Below, piece after piece: positions 46,887 through 55,553 of a stretch of DNA of 64,000 nt. Source of the stretch: Bacilli bacterium (GTDB lineage Bacteria; Bacillota_I; Bacilli_A; RF39; UBA660); NCBI GenBank assembly GCA_017541445.1, contig JAFXZC010000002.1:1-64000 (forward strand). The letters run 5' to 3'. Below the pieces are notes generated by a model. It worked only from the letters and a program-made list of their open reading frames with translations, was not told the origin of the DNA and did no database searches. Positions within the stretch are counted from its first letter, which is position 1. Each line of letters begins with the position of its first letter. Made by a program: the position numbers and the translations under genes.

Positions 46887-47525
46887 TTAATTCTTAAATG
46901 AAGCATCAAAATAATATATAGGTCTATTCTCTTTATAATATTGTTTTTCAAAATCAGTCATAATATTATCAATAGGATTCTCATCATGATGTAAATCTAA
47001 ACTAACTCTATCAAAAGAATACCAATATTGACTTAAACTTTCTAAAGAATAAGCAAATAAACCTTTATTATCAGTCTTCATAATAATATGTTTATGTTTC
47101 TTAAAAATCTTATCATATATTCTCAAATAATTTTCATGAGTAAACCTTTTCTTCTCATCAATCTTCTTAGGCCAAGGTTCACTAAAAGTTAAATAAATAG
47201 TATCTATTTCTTTACCAAATACTTTATCTATATCATGAGCGTCCATATTTAATATTCTTAAATTAGGAATCTTCATAGTAGCTAATTTCTGAATAGGCAT
47301 AACTAATTGATCTTTAGATAATTCTACACCTATAAAATTAATATTAGGATATTTTAAAGCCATATTAATAATAAACTCTCCTCTACCCATACCTAATTCT
47401 AAATTAATAGGATTACCATTATTAAAAACACTATGCCAATTATTCTTATATCTTTCTGGATCACGAATTAAATAATTACTCTTATTAATAATACTATCAG
47501 CATTCTTAATCTTATTATATTGCAT
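46887..47525 (-). CDS. trmB: tRNA (guanine-N7-)-methyltransferase
   Basis: 212 residues. SAM-binding motif LELGMGRGEF near residue 40, followed by IGVELSKDQLV, and the family signature YLTFSEPWPKK with the downstream RFTHENYLRIY. It makes m7G46 in tRNA. The gene begins four bases after the patatin gene's stop, so the two are cotranscribed. RBS GGAG. Length is typical for TrmB. Confidence 0.95.
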   Translation of the reverse strand: MQYNKIKNADSIINKSNYLIRDPERYKNNWHSVFNNGNPINLELGMGRGEFIINMALKYPNINFIGVELSKDQLVMPIQKLATMKIPNLRILNMDAHDIDKVFGKEIDTIYLTFSEPWPKKIDEKKRFTHENYLRIYDKIFKKHKHIIMKTDNKGLFAYSLESLSQYWYSFDRVSLDLHHDENPIDNIMTDFEKQYYKENRPIYYFDASFKN

Positions 47526-47529
47526 ATTA

Positions 47530-48363
47530 TTACTCCTTTATAAACTTCTTTAAATCATCTAATACTTTTAAAGTATCACTAACACCTAAATCATATAATG
47601 CTTGTAATCTATCTGGATTCTTCTCTATTCTACTAGTTCTAACTACTTTAGAAGGTCTAATAACAAATAATTCTTTATCATTATCTATCTCATCTAAACA
47701 TTCATTATATTTAATATATCTATTATTAATATTATCTACTAATTTAGGATATTTCTTATACCATAATTTAGGTATTATCTTAGTATGTTTTTTCTTTCTA
47801 TAACCTAAAGGTTTAGTTAAAATAACAACTATCTTATCATAACCTAATTCTTTCATTTTCTTAACAGGAATACTATCGGATAAAGCACCATCTAAATATT
47901 TATTCCCTTCATAATCAACTACATTAGAAACAAATGGCATAGATCCACTAGCTCTTAATAATTCCATTTCTTTCTTACTATCTTTAATTAAATGATATTC
48001 AGCTTCTCCACTAACTATATTAGTAACAGTAGCATAAAATTTAACTTTATTCTTATCAAATTCTTTATAATCAAAAGGATCTAATTTATTAGGTATTTCA
48101 TCATAAGCAAATTCTTTATTAATTAAATCACCTGTTTTAAATAAAGTACCCATACCCATAAATCTTTTATCAGATGCATATTTCTTAATGTATCTAATTA
48201 CTCTACCTCTTTGTTTAGATACATAATTAGCACCAAATAAAGCACCTGCAGAAACACCTATAATACAATCTACATTAATATCATTATCTAAAAAAGTATC
48301 TAATACACCAGCTGTATAAACACCTCTCATAGCTCCGCCTTCTAGCACTAAACCAACCTTCAT
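47530..48363 (-). CDS. Patatin-like phospholipase
   Basis: 277 residues. Oxyanion loop LEGGAMRGVYTAGVLD at the N-terminus, nucleophile elbow GVSAGA (S near residue 40), and the catalytic Asp in KYLDGALSDS. These are the complete Ser-Asp dyad motifs of patatin/RssA-type esterases, so a cytoplasmic acyl hydrolase is expected. The ATG at 48363 follows GGTGAT; the frame opens four codons earlier at GTG. It lies upstream of trmB in the same transcript. Substrate unknown. Confidence 0.92.
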   Translation of the reverse strand: MKVGLVLEGGAMRGVYTAGVLDTFLDNDINVDCIIGVSAGALFGANYVSKQRGRVIRYIKKYASDKRFMGMGTLFKTGDLINKEFAYDEIPNKLDPFDYKEFDKNKVKFYATVTNIVSGEAEYHLIKDSKKEMELLRASGSMPFVSNVVDYEGNKYLDGALSDSIPVKKMKELGYDKIVVILTKPLGYRKKKHTKIIPKLWYKKYPKLVDNINNRYIKYNECLDEIDNDKELFVIRPSKVVRTSRIEKNPDRLQALYDLGVSDTLKVLDDLKKFIKE

Positions 48364-48425
48364 ATTCATCACCACTAAACTATTTGTATTTTAACATTAA
48401 TTAAAATCAAATACAAATATACCTC

Positions 48426-48452
48426 ATAAAAAAAGTAGATATAAATCTACTT
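48426..48452 (-). terminator. Terminator of the PrcB_C-like gene
   Basis: AAGTAGAT/ATCTACTT hairpin with a four-base loop at the stop codon at 48453 and a T-run on the minus strand. Confidence 0.75.
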
Positions 48453-49241
48453 CTAATGACCACCACTATATAAAATAACATCATTAACTATAAATTCAAA
48501 TTTTAAATATACACAAGGATAAGTAAATGCATCAGTAACACTTTCTCCTCTATTAGGACTATTCTCAGTAATATATATGAATAAATTACTACCTTCTCTA
48601 TAAACTTTATTAACATCTATACTATAACCACCAGTATTCTTTTCACCCATACAAATAGATACTTCTTTACCATTTACTTTATATCCAGCTTCTTTTTCAT
48701 CAGAATATAAATCTTCTTCTATTTCATAATTAGTAACTTCTACTCTATTATTACTACTAAAATCAATATCTTCATCTCTAAATATTTCTTTTAATAAAAT
48801 AATATCTTTATCATTTAAATCATTATCATAAATAGTATATTCTTCCTTCTTATAAATATCATATAATCTATCAAACATATTCTTATATTCACTTTTATAT
48901 TTTAATGAATATCTATCTACTTCAATAGGATCACAAGGAGCTTGAATACATTGAACTTCATTATATACAACAACATTTAATTTATTATCATTAACTTTAA
49001 TATCATATATAAAATAACCAGAATTATAATGAATAATATAATTTCTACTAACTTCTTCTACTACTTCATCATCTTCATAATCTTCTTCTAATTTATAAGT
49101 ACTATTTACAAAAGAAGCTAAACCATACATAGAACAACCCATTATTAAAATAAACATAATAACAACAATAATACTTTTCTTTTTATTACTATTATTATTT
49201 ACTTCATTACTAGCTTCTACATTAATATTATTCTCATTCAT
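48453..49241 (-). CDS. Membrane-anchored protein with a PrcB_C-like domain
   Basis: 262 residues. An Asn-rich cytoplasmic start, a membrane segment at about residues 23-46, and an acidic stretch (EEDYEDDEVVEEV) are followed by an exported domain. The last 65 residues (SICMGEKNTGGYSIDVNKVYREG, later NSPNRGESVTDAFTYPCVYL) match the PrcB_C domain pattern: GGYxIxV, P-x-x-G and a T-x-PY/C ending. That domain is found in a treponemal protease complex and many Firmicute surface proteins. Cysteines in IQAPCDPIEV and YPCVYL may pair. It follows the sortase gene pair on the same strand after a short gap. Confidence 0.72.
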   Translation of the reverse strand: MNENNINVEASNEVNNNSNKKKSIIVVIMFILIMGCSMYGLASFVNSTYKLEEDYEDDEVVEEVSRNYIIHYNSGYFIYDIKVNDNKLNVVVYNEVQCIQAPCDPIEVDRYSLKYKSEYKNMFDRLYDIYKKEEYTIYDNDLNDKDIILLKEIFRDEDIDFSSNNRVEVTNYEIEEDLYSDEKEAGYKVNGKEVSICMGEKNTGGYSIDVNKVYREGSNLFIYITENSPNRGESVTDAFTYPCVYLKFEFIVNDVILYSGGH

Positions 49242-49264
49242 CTATCTTCACCATAGATATTATA

Positions 49265-49768
49265 TCATATTTTTAATATTCTTCTTAAAATATCATTATC
49301 ATAAATATCTTGATCATTATTATCTAAATCTACATCTTTAGTTCTATTAGTTTGATGATTAAAATCATAAGATACATTATGCCAAAACCATTCTAATCTC
49401 ATAGATTCAATAGTTCTATCCCAAGGAGAAGGAAAACATTCTTCATATCTACATAATACTTCTAATATTTCATTTCTAATTTCTTTATCACTAATATCAC
49501 TAGAACAATATATCTTCATATCAGGATTATCATCAAATCTATCATCTAATACTAATATATCTCCTTCATTAGGACATATACCTTCTAAAAAACATTTGTC
49601 TCCTATATATATTTTACCTCTACTATATTTAGCAAAAGCTAAATCATTTTCATCTAGTATTTCATACTGAGGATGATATACATGTTCATAAGAACCATAA
49701 CTTACCAATAAGATCGCCATACTAAGAGCTAATAAACTTCTCTTAAGTCTTCTTCTATTCTTATCCAT
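49265..49768 (-). CDS. Single-pass exported protein cotranslated with the sortase, unknown function
   Basis: 167 residues. An RRRLKR basic start, a short membrane segment (residues 11-25, LLALSMAILLVSYGS), and an extracellular acidic domain with four cysteines (GDKCF, EGIC, IYCSS, VLCRYEEC region). It contains DRTIESMRLEWFWHN, a motif-like block I have no name for. Its ATG overlaps the sortase stop region by eight bases, so the two are co-translated. It could be a substrate, chaperone or regulator of the sortase; position is the only evidence. RBS GAGGAGG. Confidence 0.6.
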   Translation of the reverse strand: MDKNRRRLKRSLLALSMAILLVSYGSYEHVYHPQYEILDENDLAFAKYSRGKIYIGDKCFLEGICPNEGDILVLDDRFDDNPDMKIYCSSDISDKEIRNEILEVLCRYEECFPSPWDRTIESMRLEWFWHNVSYDFNHQTNRTKDVDLDNNDQDIYDNDILRRILKI

Positions 49769-50372
49769 AATATACCTCCTCTACTAATTTACTAACTAAT
49801 ACTAAGTATTTATCTTCATAACAAGTTTGTATTATTAATACTCTATCCCTCTTATCTATATTAATATCATTATCATAAATAGATTTATTTAATAAATATT
49901 TATAATGTTTATCATAATCATTAATCTTTATTTTCAAATAACTAAAATCATTATCTTCTATAAATATACTTACTAATTTATAAACATAATATTTATCTAC
50001 TAATTTAATCTTAATATATCTATTATTTAAATAATAAACTTCATTTAAATAATTCTTTAATATACTAAAACTAGTATTAAATATATCACTACTATGACCA
50101 TAAATAATTAATATCTTATCATTAATACTATTTCTATAATCAAGAAATATCTCTCCACTATAACTCCTACTCTTTAAATAATTATGATACATATAATAAT
50201 TATTATCATAACTATGTAATATAATATCTTCTCTATTACAATATATAATAGTACCAATAATATCTTTATTAATATTTTTTAACTTCTTAATATTATCTAA
50301 ATCTAAATCATTATAATCTATTAAGAATATAAAAAATAATACATAAACAATAATCTTTTTTATTACTTTCAT
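49761..50372 (-). CDS. srtB: Class B sortase
   Basis: 203 residues with an N-terminal anchor (residues 3-18). The core reads DNNYYMYHN, GEIFLDYRN, then ILIIYGHSSD with the catalytic His (H93), and VLIIQTC with the catalytic Cys (C184). This order and spacing match SrtB enzymes, which recognise NPxT-type motifs and join proteins to cell-wall peptide. After the Cys the sequence is YEDKYLVLVSKLV; the strand aligns with the SrtB ending so that the expected catalytic Arg is Tyr, with Lys beside it. Start at 50372 has AGGGGAG before it. Upstream TTGAAT/TATATA may be the promoter. Nine proteins in this window carry NPxT motifs. Confidence 0.82.
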   Translation of the reverse strand: MKVIKKIIVYVLFFIFLIDYNDLDLDNIKKLKNINKDIIGTIIYCNREDIILHSYDNNYYMYHNYLKSRSYSGEIFLDYRNSINDKILIIYGHSSDIFNTSFSILKNYLNEVYYLNNRYIKIKLVDKYYVYKLVSIFIEDNDFSYLKIKINDYDKHYKYLLNKSIYDNDINIDKRDRVLIIQTCYEDKYLVLVSKLVEEVYYG

Positions 50373-50572
50373 AACTCCCCTAATCATATATAAAATAATA
50401 AAAATAAATATTCAACTAATATGTCAAATAATATAAAAAAGATTATTGTTAAATATAATACCCCATAATCATAAATTCTTCTATATAAAATTAACTTACT
50501 ATACACATACTTTATTAATATTTTAAATATTACTAATAATAACTATCTAAAAAAATATTATTAATTTTACAT
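50373..50572. other. AT-rich gap upstream of the sortase gene
   Basis: About 200 bases of very AT-rich sequence with scattered promoter-like hexamers. No open frame, RNA fold or repeat was recognised beyond the possible sortase promoter near its left end. Confidence 0.5.
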
Positions 50573-50603
50573 AAAAAAAGAAGATACTAATCTTCTTTTT
50601 CTT
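50573..50603 (-). terminator. Terminator of the DUF5305-like gene
   Basis: AAAAAGAAGAT/ATCTTCTTTTT hairpin with a four-base loop overlapping the stop codon at 50587. Confidence 0.8.
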
Positions 50604-51204
50604 TATTATCTTCTAAATAATCCTTAATACCAGAATCATCTTTAATTTCTACTTTTTTCTTATTTCTAATAGGAGATATATTATAACTATGTAATTCATC
50701 TAATTTATATTCAATAGTATGTTCTATACCTTCTAACTCATCTTCAGTATCATTCTTCATATACTTAATTAATTCTTCTGTAGGTGAAATAACATTATCA
50801 TCAATCTTCATAATATAATAATAAGCTTCATCATCTTTTAATAACAAAAAGAAACTACTATCATTATCATTTTTATATCTAATCTTACCATCTTTAGCAA
50901 CCTTTAATAATTCTTCAAAAGAAACTAATTTGATAATATCTCTATTCTTTAAAGAAGGAATACCATCTACTCTATCAATAAGGTCTTTATAATCATTTAA
51001 TATTCTATTTCTTTCACTAATATATTTATTAAAATTATCATCATTTTCTCTAACATAGAAAATAAATATTAAAGTTAATACTACAAATAAAACACTTAAT
51101 ATAATAGTAAAATATCTTAACTCAATAATATATGTAATTATAATTACACTTAGTAATAATAATAACAATACAGAAGTTAAAATAATAACTGTTTTCTTCT
51201 TCAT
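50587..51204 (-). CDS. Two-TM protein with a DUF5305-like cytoplasmic domain
   Basis: 205 residues. Two membrane segments (about residues 4-26 and 31-50) are followed by a soluble domain with the pattern DYKDLIDRVDGIPSLKNRDIIKLVSFEELLKVAKDGKIRY and FFLLLKDDEAYYYIM. This resembles the conserved ending of DUF5305-type membrane proteins, whose function is unknown. The acidic C-terminus is polar and unstructured-looking. ATG at 51204 follows TAGGTGA; the frame is open three codons earlier at GTG. It lies downstream of mutM on the same strand with a 26-base gap. Confidence 0.7.
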   Translation of the reverse strand: MKKKTVIILTSVLLLLLLSVIIITYIIELRYFTIILSVLFVVLTLIFIFYVRENDDNFNKYISERNRILNDYKDLIDRVDGIPSLKNRDIIKLVSFEELLKVAKDGKIRYKNDNDSSFFLLLKDDEAYYYIMKIDDNVISPTEELIKYMKNDTEDELEGIEHTIEYKLDELHSYNISPIRNKKKVEIKDDSGIKDYLEDNKEKED

Positions 51205-51230
51205 ATCATTCACCTACCATAATTATAACA

Positions 51231-52052
51231 TTATTTTTGACATTTATGACAATAATAAGTACTTCTACCACCTATTTTAATTCTCTTAATAGTAGTATTA
51301 CATACTTTACAAGGTTCACCTTCTCTTTTATGAACCATTAAATAATCTTGATAATGACCAATAACACCTAAAGAAGAAGTATAACTTCTAATAGTAGTAC
51401 CACCATTTAAAATAGCTTTCTCTATTATCTCTTTACTAACTATCTTTATCTTTTCACATTCTTTTAAAGTAATACTACTACCTAATCTATTAGGATCTAT
51501 TCCTGCTCTAAATAATACTTCATCTGCATATATATTACCTAATCCACTAATAATAGTTTGATCTAATAATAATTCCTTCATAGGTAAATTACTCTTCTTA
51601 AATTTATCAAATAAATACTCTTTACTTAATTTATCATCTATTGGTTCAATACCTTGTTTATGAACCCCTTCTACATCTTCAATATTCTCTTTTTTAACAA
51701 GATCCATTCTACCAAATTTTCTAACATCAGCATATCTTAAATCATAACCATCATCTAATTCAAATATAACATGTTCATGTTTATCAATTACTTCATCATG
51801 TTTCTTAATAAAGTATTTACCTTCCATTCTAAGATGACTACATAAGTAATATTCATTATTTAAAACAAATAATAACCATTTGCCTCTTCTTTCAATTTCA
51901 GTAAAAGACATACCTGGTATTATCTTTTTAAATTCATCTAAATTACTTTCAATAATCTTATCATAAATAATATTAACGTTTTTTATTTTTCTTCCTATTA
52001 TTCTTTTTCTTAGTGTTTGACGAACTGTTTCTACCTCTGCTATTTCCGGCAT
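51231..52052 (-). CDS. mutM: Formamidopyrimidine-DNA glycosylase
   Basis: 273 residues. N-terminal PE catalytic pair (MPEIAEVETVRQTL), the helix-two-turn-helix region (ISGLGNIYADEVLFRAGIDP), and a C-terminal zinc finger (CKVCNTTIKRIKIGGRSTYYCHKC). It removes 8-oxoguanine and other oxidised purines. The family usually begins PELPEVET; Ile-Ala replaces Leu-Pro here without touching the catalytic residues. The first 80 bases overlap the end of the upstream CDF-like gene, and its RBS AAAGGAG lies inside that gene, so both are likely cotranscribed. polA lies further upstream. Confidence 0.96.
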   Translation of the reverse strand: MPEIAEVETVRQTLRKRIIGRKIKNVNIIYDKIIESNLDEFKKIIPGMSFTEIERRGKWLLFVLNNEYYLCSHLRMEGKYFIKKHDEVIDKHEHVIFELDDGYDLRYADVRKFGRMDLVKKENIEDVEGVHKQGIEPIDDKLSKEYLFDKFKKSNLPMKELLLDQTIISGLGNIYADEVLFRAGIDPNRLGSSITLKECEKIKIVSKEIIEKAILNGGTTIRSYTSSLGVIGHYQDYLMVHKREGEPCKVCNTTIKRIKIGGRSTYYCHKCQK

Positions 52053-52917
52053 TATTCATTCTCCTTTGCATAACATTACTATATATATTATCACTACTAC
52101 CTAACCATACTTCTACTACATCACTAGTTTTTAACATAAAATCTTGTAATGTTAATATAAATGAATTCATATCTAACATACTAATTCCACTATTAGCTTC
52201 TATACTAACTTTACTAGTTCTAATACCACCAAAATTATATATCTTAATACTATTTAACTTTCTAACTTCTTTTCTATTACTAATTTCATTTCTATATTTA
52301 TCATCTACTTCAAAATTATTACTAAATGATTTAATAGAATTAATAAATATCTTTATACCTTTAATTAATATAAATAACATTATTATTATTTCACCAATAA
52401 TAGAACTAACTAATAAAAACTTTAATACTTTTATTTTACCTAAATGACTTAATATAACACTTAATAAAATAATACCTAATATACTAAAATCATAATTACT
52501 CTTAATATTACCTATACCTAATAAACCATTTTTATTATTTAAAGCAATACCTGTTTTTAAACTTTGAACAAAATATCTAATTATTAATAATACTAATAAG
52601 AATAATATTATCCATAAACTAGGTATATTAAAATTATCTACAAATAAACCACTCTTAATCTTACTAATTAATACTCTACTACTAATAAATAGTCTATAAC
52701 TACTAATACCTATAAATATTAAACTAAATAATAAAGTAATAATACTAAATATACTTTTATTATCTTTCTTATATAAACTACATAATAAACAAATCATTAT
52801 AATAAATTCATAAATACTACTAAATATTAAAGCATTACTTCTACATACATAACCACCTAATATTTTAAGTAACATTATTACTAAATCAACTAATAAAAAA
52901 CTTCTAATATTTTTCAT
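51973..52917 (-). CDS. CDF-like transporter with degenerate metal-binding sites
   Basis: 314 residues. Six hydrophobic segments and a layout like cation diffusion facilitators: LLVDLVIMLLKILGGYVCRSNALIFSSIYEF resembles the first two segments, and NIKSNYDFSILGIILL the fourth-fifth segment region with one retained Asp. The usual D-x-x-H-x-x-x-D patterns are lost (SSIYEF), so metal transport is doubtful. After the soluble domain the C-terminus is an Asn/Lys-rich tail (KKKNNRKKNKKR) coded in the region that overlaps mutM. Start follows GGAGG-like CCTCC on the other strand. It starts 10 bases after polA stops. Confidence 0.7.
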   Translation of the reverse strand: MKNIRSFLLVDLVIMLLKILGGYVCRSNALIFSSIYEFIIMICLLCSLYKKDNKSIFSIITLLFSLIFIGISSYRLFISSRVLISKIKSGLFVDNFNIPSLWIILFLLVLLIIRYFVQSLKTGIALNNKNGLLGIGNIKSNYDFSILGIILLSVILSHLGKIKVLKFLLVSSIIGEIIIMLFILIKGIKIFINSIKSFSNNFEVDDKYRNEISNRKEVRKLNSIKIYNFGGIRTSKVSIEANSGISMLDMNSFILTLQDFMLKTSDVVEVWLGSSDNIYSNVMQRRMNNAGNSRGRNSSSNTKKKNNRKKNKKR

Positions 52918-52926
52918 AAAACCCTC

Positions 52927-55491
52927 CTATTTTGTTTCATACCAATCACTACCATAATCAGCACTAACTTTAAATGGTACATCTAATTTAACACAATTCT
53001 CCATATTAGATTTAACTATTCTTTCTAATATATCTTTCTCACTATCTACAACATCAAATATTAATTCATCATGAACTTGTAATAACATCTTACTCTTTAA
53101 ATTATTCTCTTTCATTTCATTAAATATTTTAACCATAGCAATCTTCATAATATCTGCACTAGTACCTTGAATAGGTGTATTAAGAGCTATTCTTTCTCCA
53201 CTTTGTCTAATCATGAAATTCTTATTCGTTAATTCTTCAATAACTCTTTTTCTCTTAAACATAGTTCTAACATAACCATCTCTATAAGCTTCCATAACTA
53301 TATTATCCATATAATTCTTAACACCAGGATATATTTCATAATACTTATCTATAAATGCTTTAGCTTCTTTAGGACTAATTTCTAAATTCTCACCTAAACC
53401 AAAACCAGATATACCATAAACAATACCAAATATTACTGCTTTAGCAGTCTTTCTTTCTTCTTTAGTAACATCATTAATATCTTTACCATATATATCAGCA
53501 GCTACTCTCTTATGGATATCTTCATCTCTCTTAAATGCTTCTTGTAACTCTTTAGAACCACTTACATGAGCAAGTACTCTTAATTCCATCTGACTATAAT
53601 CAGCACTTAAAAATTCATCATATTCAGGCAAAAATGCTTTTCTAATCTTTCTACCTTCTTCATCTCTAGCAGGAATATTTTGTAAATTAGGTTCTACACT
53701 AGAAAGTCTACCTGTTCTAGTTAAATTCTGTTTATAAATAGTATGAATCTTACCATCATCATGAATATAATTACTTAAACCTTCTAAATAAGTACTCTTT
53801 AATTTAGTTAAACCTCTATAATCTAAAATATCATTAATAATAGGATGTTTATCTACTAACTTATTTAAAATACTAACATCAGTCTTATAACCTGTTTTAG
53901 TCTTCTTAGCAAAAGGTAAAGATAACTTTTCAAACAATATAACACCTAATTGTTTAGGACTACTAATATTAAATTCTTCACCAGCTAAACTATATATTTC
54001 ATTTTCTAATTCTTTAATTCTACTATCTAATTCATTACTCATATTATCTAGTATATTCTTATCACAAATAATACCATTATATTCCATACTAGCTAATACA
54101 CTTATTAAAGGCATCTCTATTGTATTATATAAATCTAACATATCTTCTTTTTCTAAATCATTAATATAACTATCATTAATATCATATATAAATCTACTCT
54201 TTAATACTATATCTTCTTTCTTAAAACCATCTTTTAAAGCTTGAGAATAGAATGTTACTTCACAACCATTATTATTCATTAAATAAGCAATATCATCTTT
54301 AATATTAATATTTAATAAATAAGCAGCAATCATAATATCAGAAGAAGCACTAATATCTAAACCTAACTTCTTAAGTAATACAATATTCTTCTTTAAATCA
54401 AATGTAATAATATCTTTCTTATTTAAATAAGGTATTACTTCTTCTAAAATATTATTATTAATAAAATAATTATTCTTACTATCACTAATACCTATACCAA
54501 CAATATCACCATTATGATAATTCTCTAAATTACATTCAATATACATAGATATCTTATCTTCTAAATCTTTTAAATCATCTATACTATTAACATATTTATA
54601 TTTAATATCATTTTCTACCGCTTTAGAACTCTCTACATTCTTTTTAATAAAAGAATAGAATTCTAATTCTTCATATAATTTATTTAAAGAAACATAATCA
54701 GGACCATTATATAAACAATCTTCTAAAGTAATATTTAAAGGAACATCTCTATATATAGTAGCTATTTCTTTACTAGTAAAAGCACTCTCTTTATCATTAA
54801 TTAATTTTTCTTGAGTCTTACCTTTTATTTCATCAATATGATCATATAAATTCTCTATAGTACTATAATCTTTTAATAAACTTAATGCAGTTTTATCTCC
54901 TATACCTTTAACACCAGGTATATTATCAGAACTATCTCCTGCTAATGCTTTATAATCTATTATATTAATAGGTTCTATTCCCCAATCTTCTTTAAAACTC
55001 TTAGGATTATATCTAATATAATCTTTTTGTTTTAATAACTTCATATCTACTACTGGAGAAAGTAATTGTAATAAATCTTTATCACTAGATATTATTGTTC
55101 CATCATATTCAGGATCTTGATCACACATCTTAGCTAAAGTACCAATAATATCATCAGCTTCATAAGGTTCTAATTCAAAATATTTAATACCCATAGCTTT
55201 TAAAATATCTCTAGCAACAGGCATTTGTAATTTTAAATCATCAGGTGTAGCCTGTCTTCCCTCTTTATAAGTCTCATATTTCTGTTTTCTAAAATTTTTA
55301 CCTATATCAAAAGCAACTGCAATATAGTTAGGTTTTTCTTCACTAATTATTTTATTCATCATACCTACAAAACCATATAATGCATTAGTAGCAAAACCTT
55401 TACTATTCTTCATAACATTACCAGTATATGCAGTAGCATAATAACTTCTAAACATTAAATTATTACCATCAACAAGTATTACTTTCTTCAT
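52927..55491 (-). CDS. polA: DNA polymerase I
   Basis: 854 residues. 5'-3' exonuclease domain (LVDGNNLMFRSYYA at the start, EADDIIGTLA, GDSSDNIPGVKGIG), a 3'-5' exonuclease-like domain with degenerate motif I (MYIECNLENY in place of DxE), so proofreading is probably lost as in other Firmicute Pol I, and the polymerase domain: motif A DYSQMELRVLAH, motif B KAVIFGIVYGISGFGL, motif C LQVHDELIFDV. Known role: Okazaki fragment maturation and repair synthesis. The ATG at 55491 is chosen on RBS AGGTGG; the frame opens three codons earlier at GTG. Confidence 0.97.
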   Translation of the reverse strand: MKKVILVDGNNLMFRSYYATAYTGNVMKNSKGFATNALYGFVGMMNKIISEEKPNYIAVAFDIGKNFRKQKYETYKEGRQATPDDLKLQMPVARDILKAMGIKYFELEPYEADDIIGTLAKMCDQDPEYDGTIISSDKDLLQLLSPVVDMKLLKQKDYIRYNPKSFKEDWGIEPINIIDYKALAGDSSDNIPGVKGIGDKTALSLLKDYSTIENLYDHIDEIKGKTQEKLINDKESAFTSKEIATIYRDVPLNITLEDCLYNGPDYVSLNKLYEELEFYSFIKKNVESSKAVENDIKYKYVNSIDDLKDLEDKISMYIECNLENYHNGDIVGIGISDSKNNYFINNNILEEVIPYLNKKDIITFDLKKNIVLLKKLGLDISASSDIMIAAYLLNINIKDDIAYLMNNNGCEVTFYSQALKDGFKKEDIVLKSRFIYDINDSYINDLEKEDMLDLYNTIEMPLISVLASMEYNGIICDKNILDNMSNELDSRIKELENEIYSLAGEEFNISSPKQLGVILFEKLSLPFAKKTKTGYKTDVSILNKLVDKHPIINDILDYRGLTKLKSTYLEGLSNYIHDDGKIHTIYKQNLTRTGRLSSVEPNLQNIPARDEEGRKIRKAFLPEYDEFLSADYSQMELRVLAHVSGSKELQEAFKRDEDIHKRVAADIYGKDINDVTKEERKTAKAVIFGIVYGISGFGLGENLEISPKEAKAFIDKYYEIYPGVKNYMDNIVMEAYRDGYVRTMFKRKRVIEELTNKNFMIRQSGERIALNTPIQGTSADIMKIAMVKIFNEMKENNLKSKMLLQVHDELIFDVVDSEKDILERIVKSNMENCVKLDVPFKVSADYGSDWYETK

Positions 55492-55519
55492 AAAAACCAC
55501 CTAAAAATATTATAACATA

Positions 55520-55553
55520 ATAAAAACGTTCTCAATAGAACGTTTTTTATTAA
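55520..55553 (-). terminator. Terminator of the papain-like giant gene
   Basis: AAAAACGTTCT/AGAACGTTTTT hairpin with a four-base loop overlapping the stop codon at 55550, T-run on the minus strand. Confidence 0.85.
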
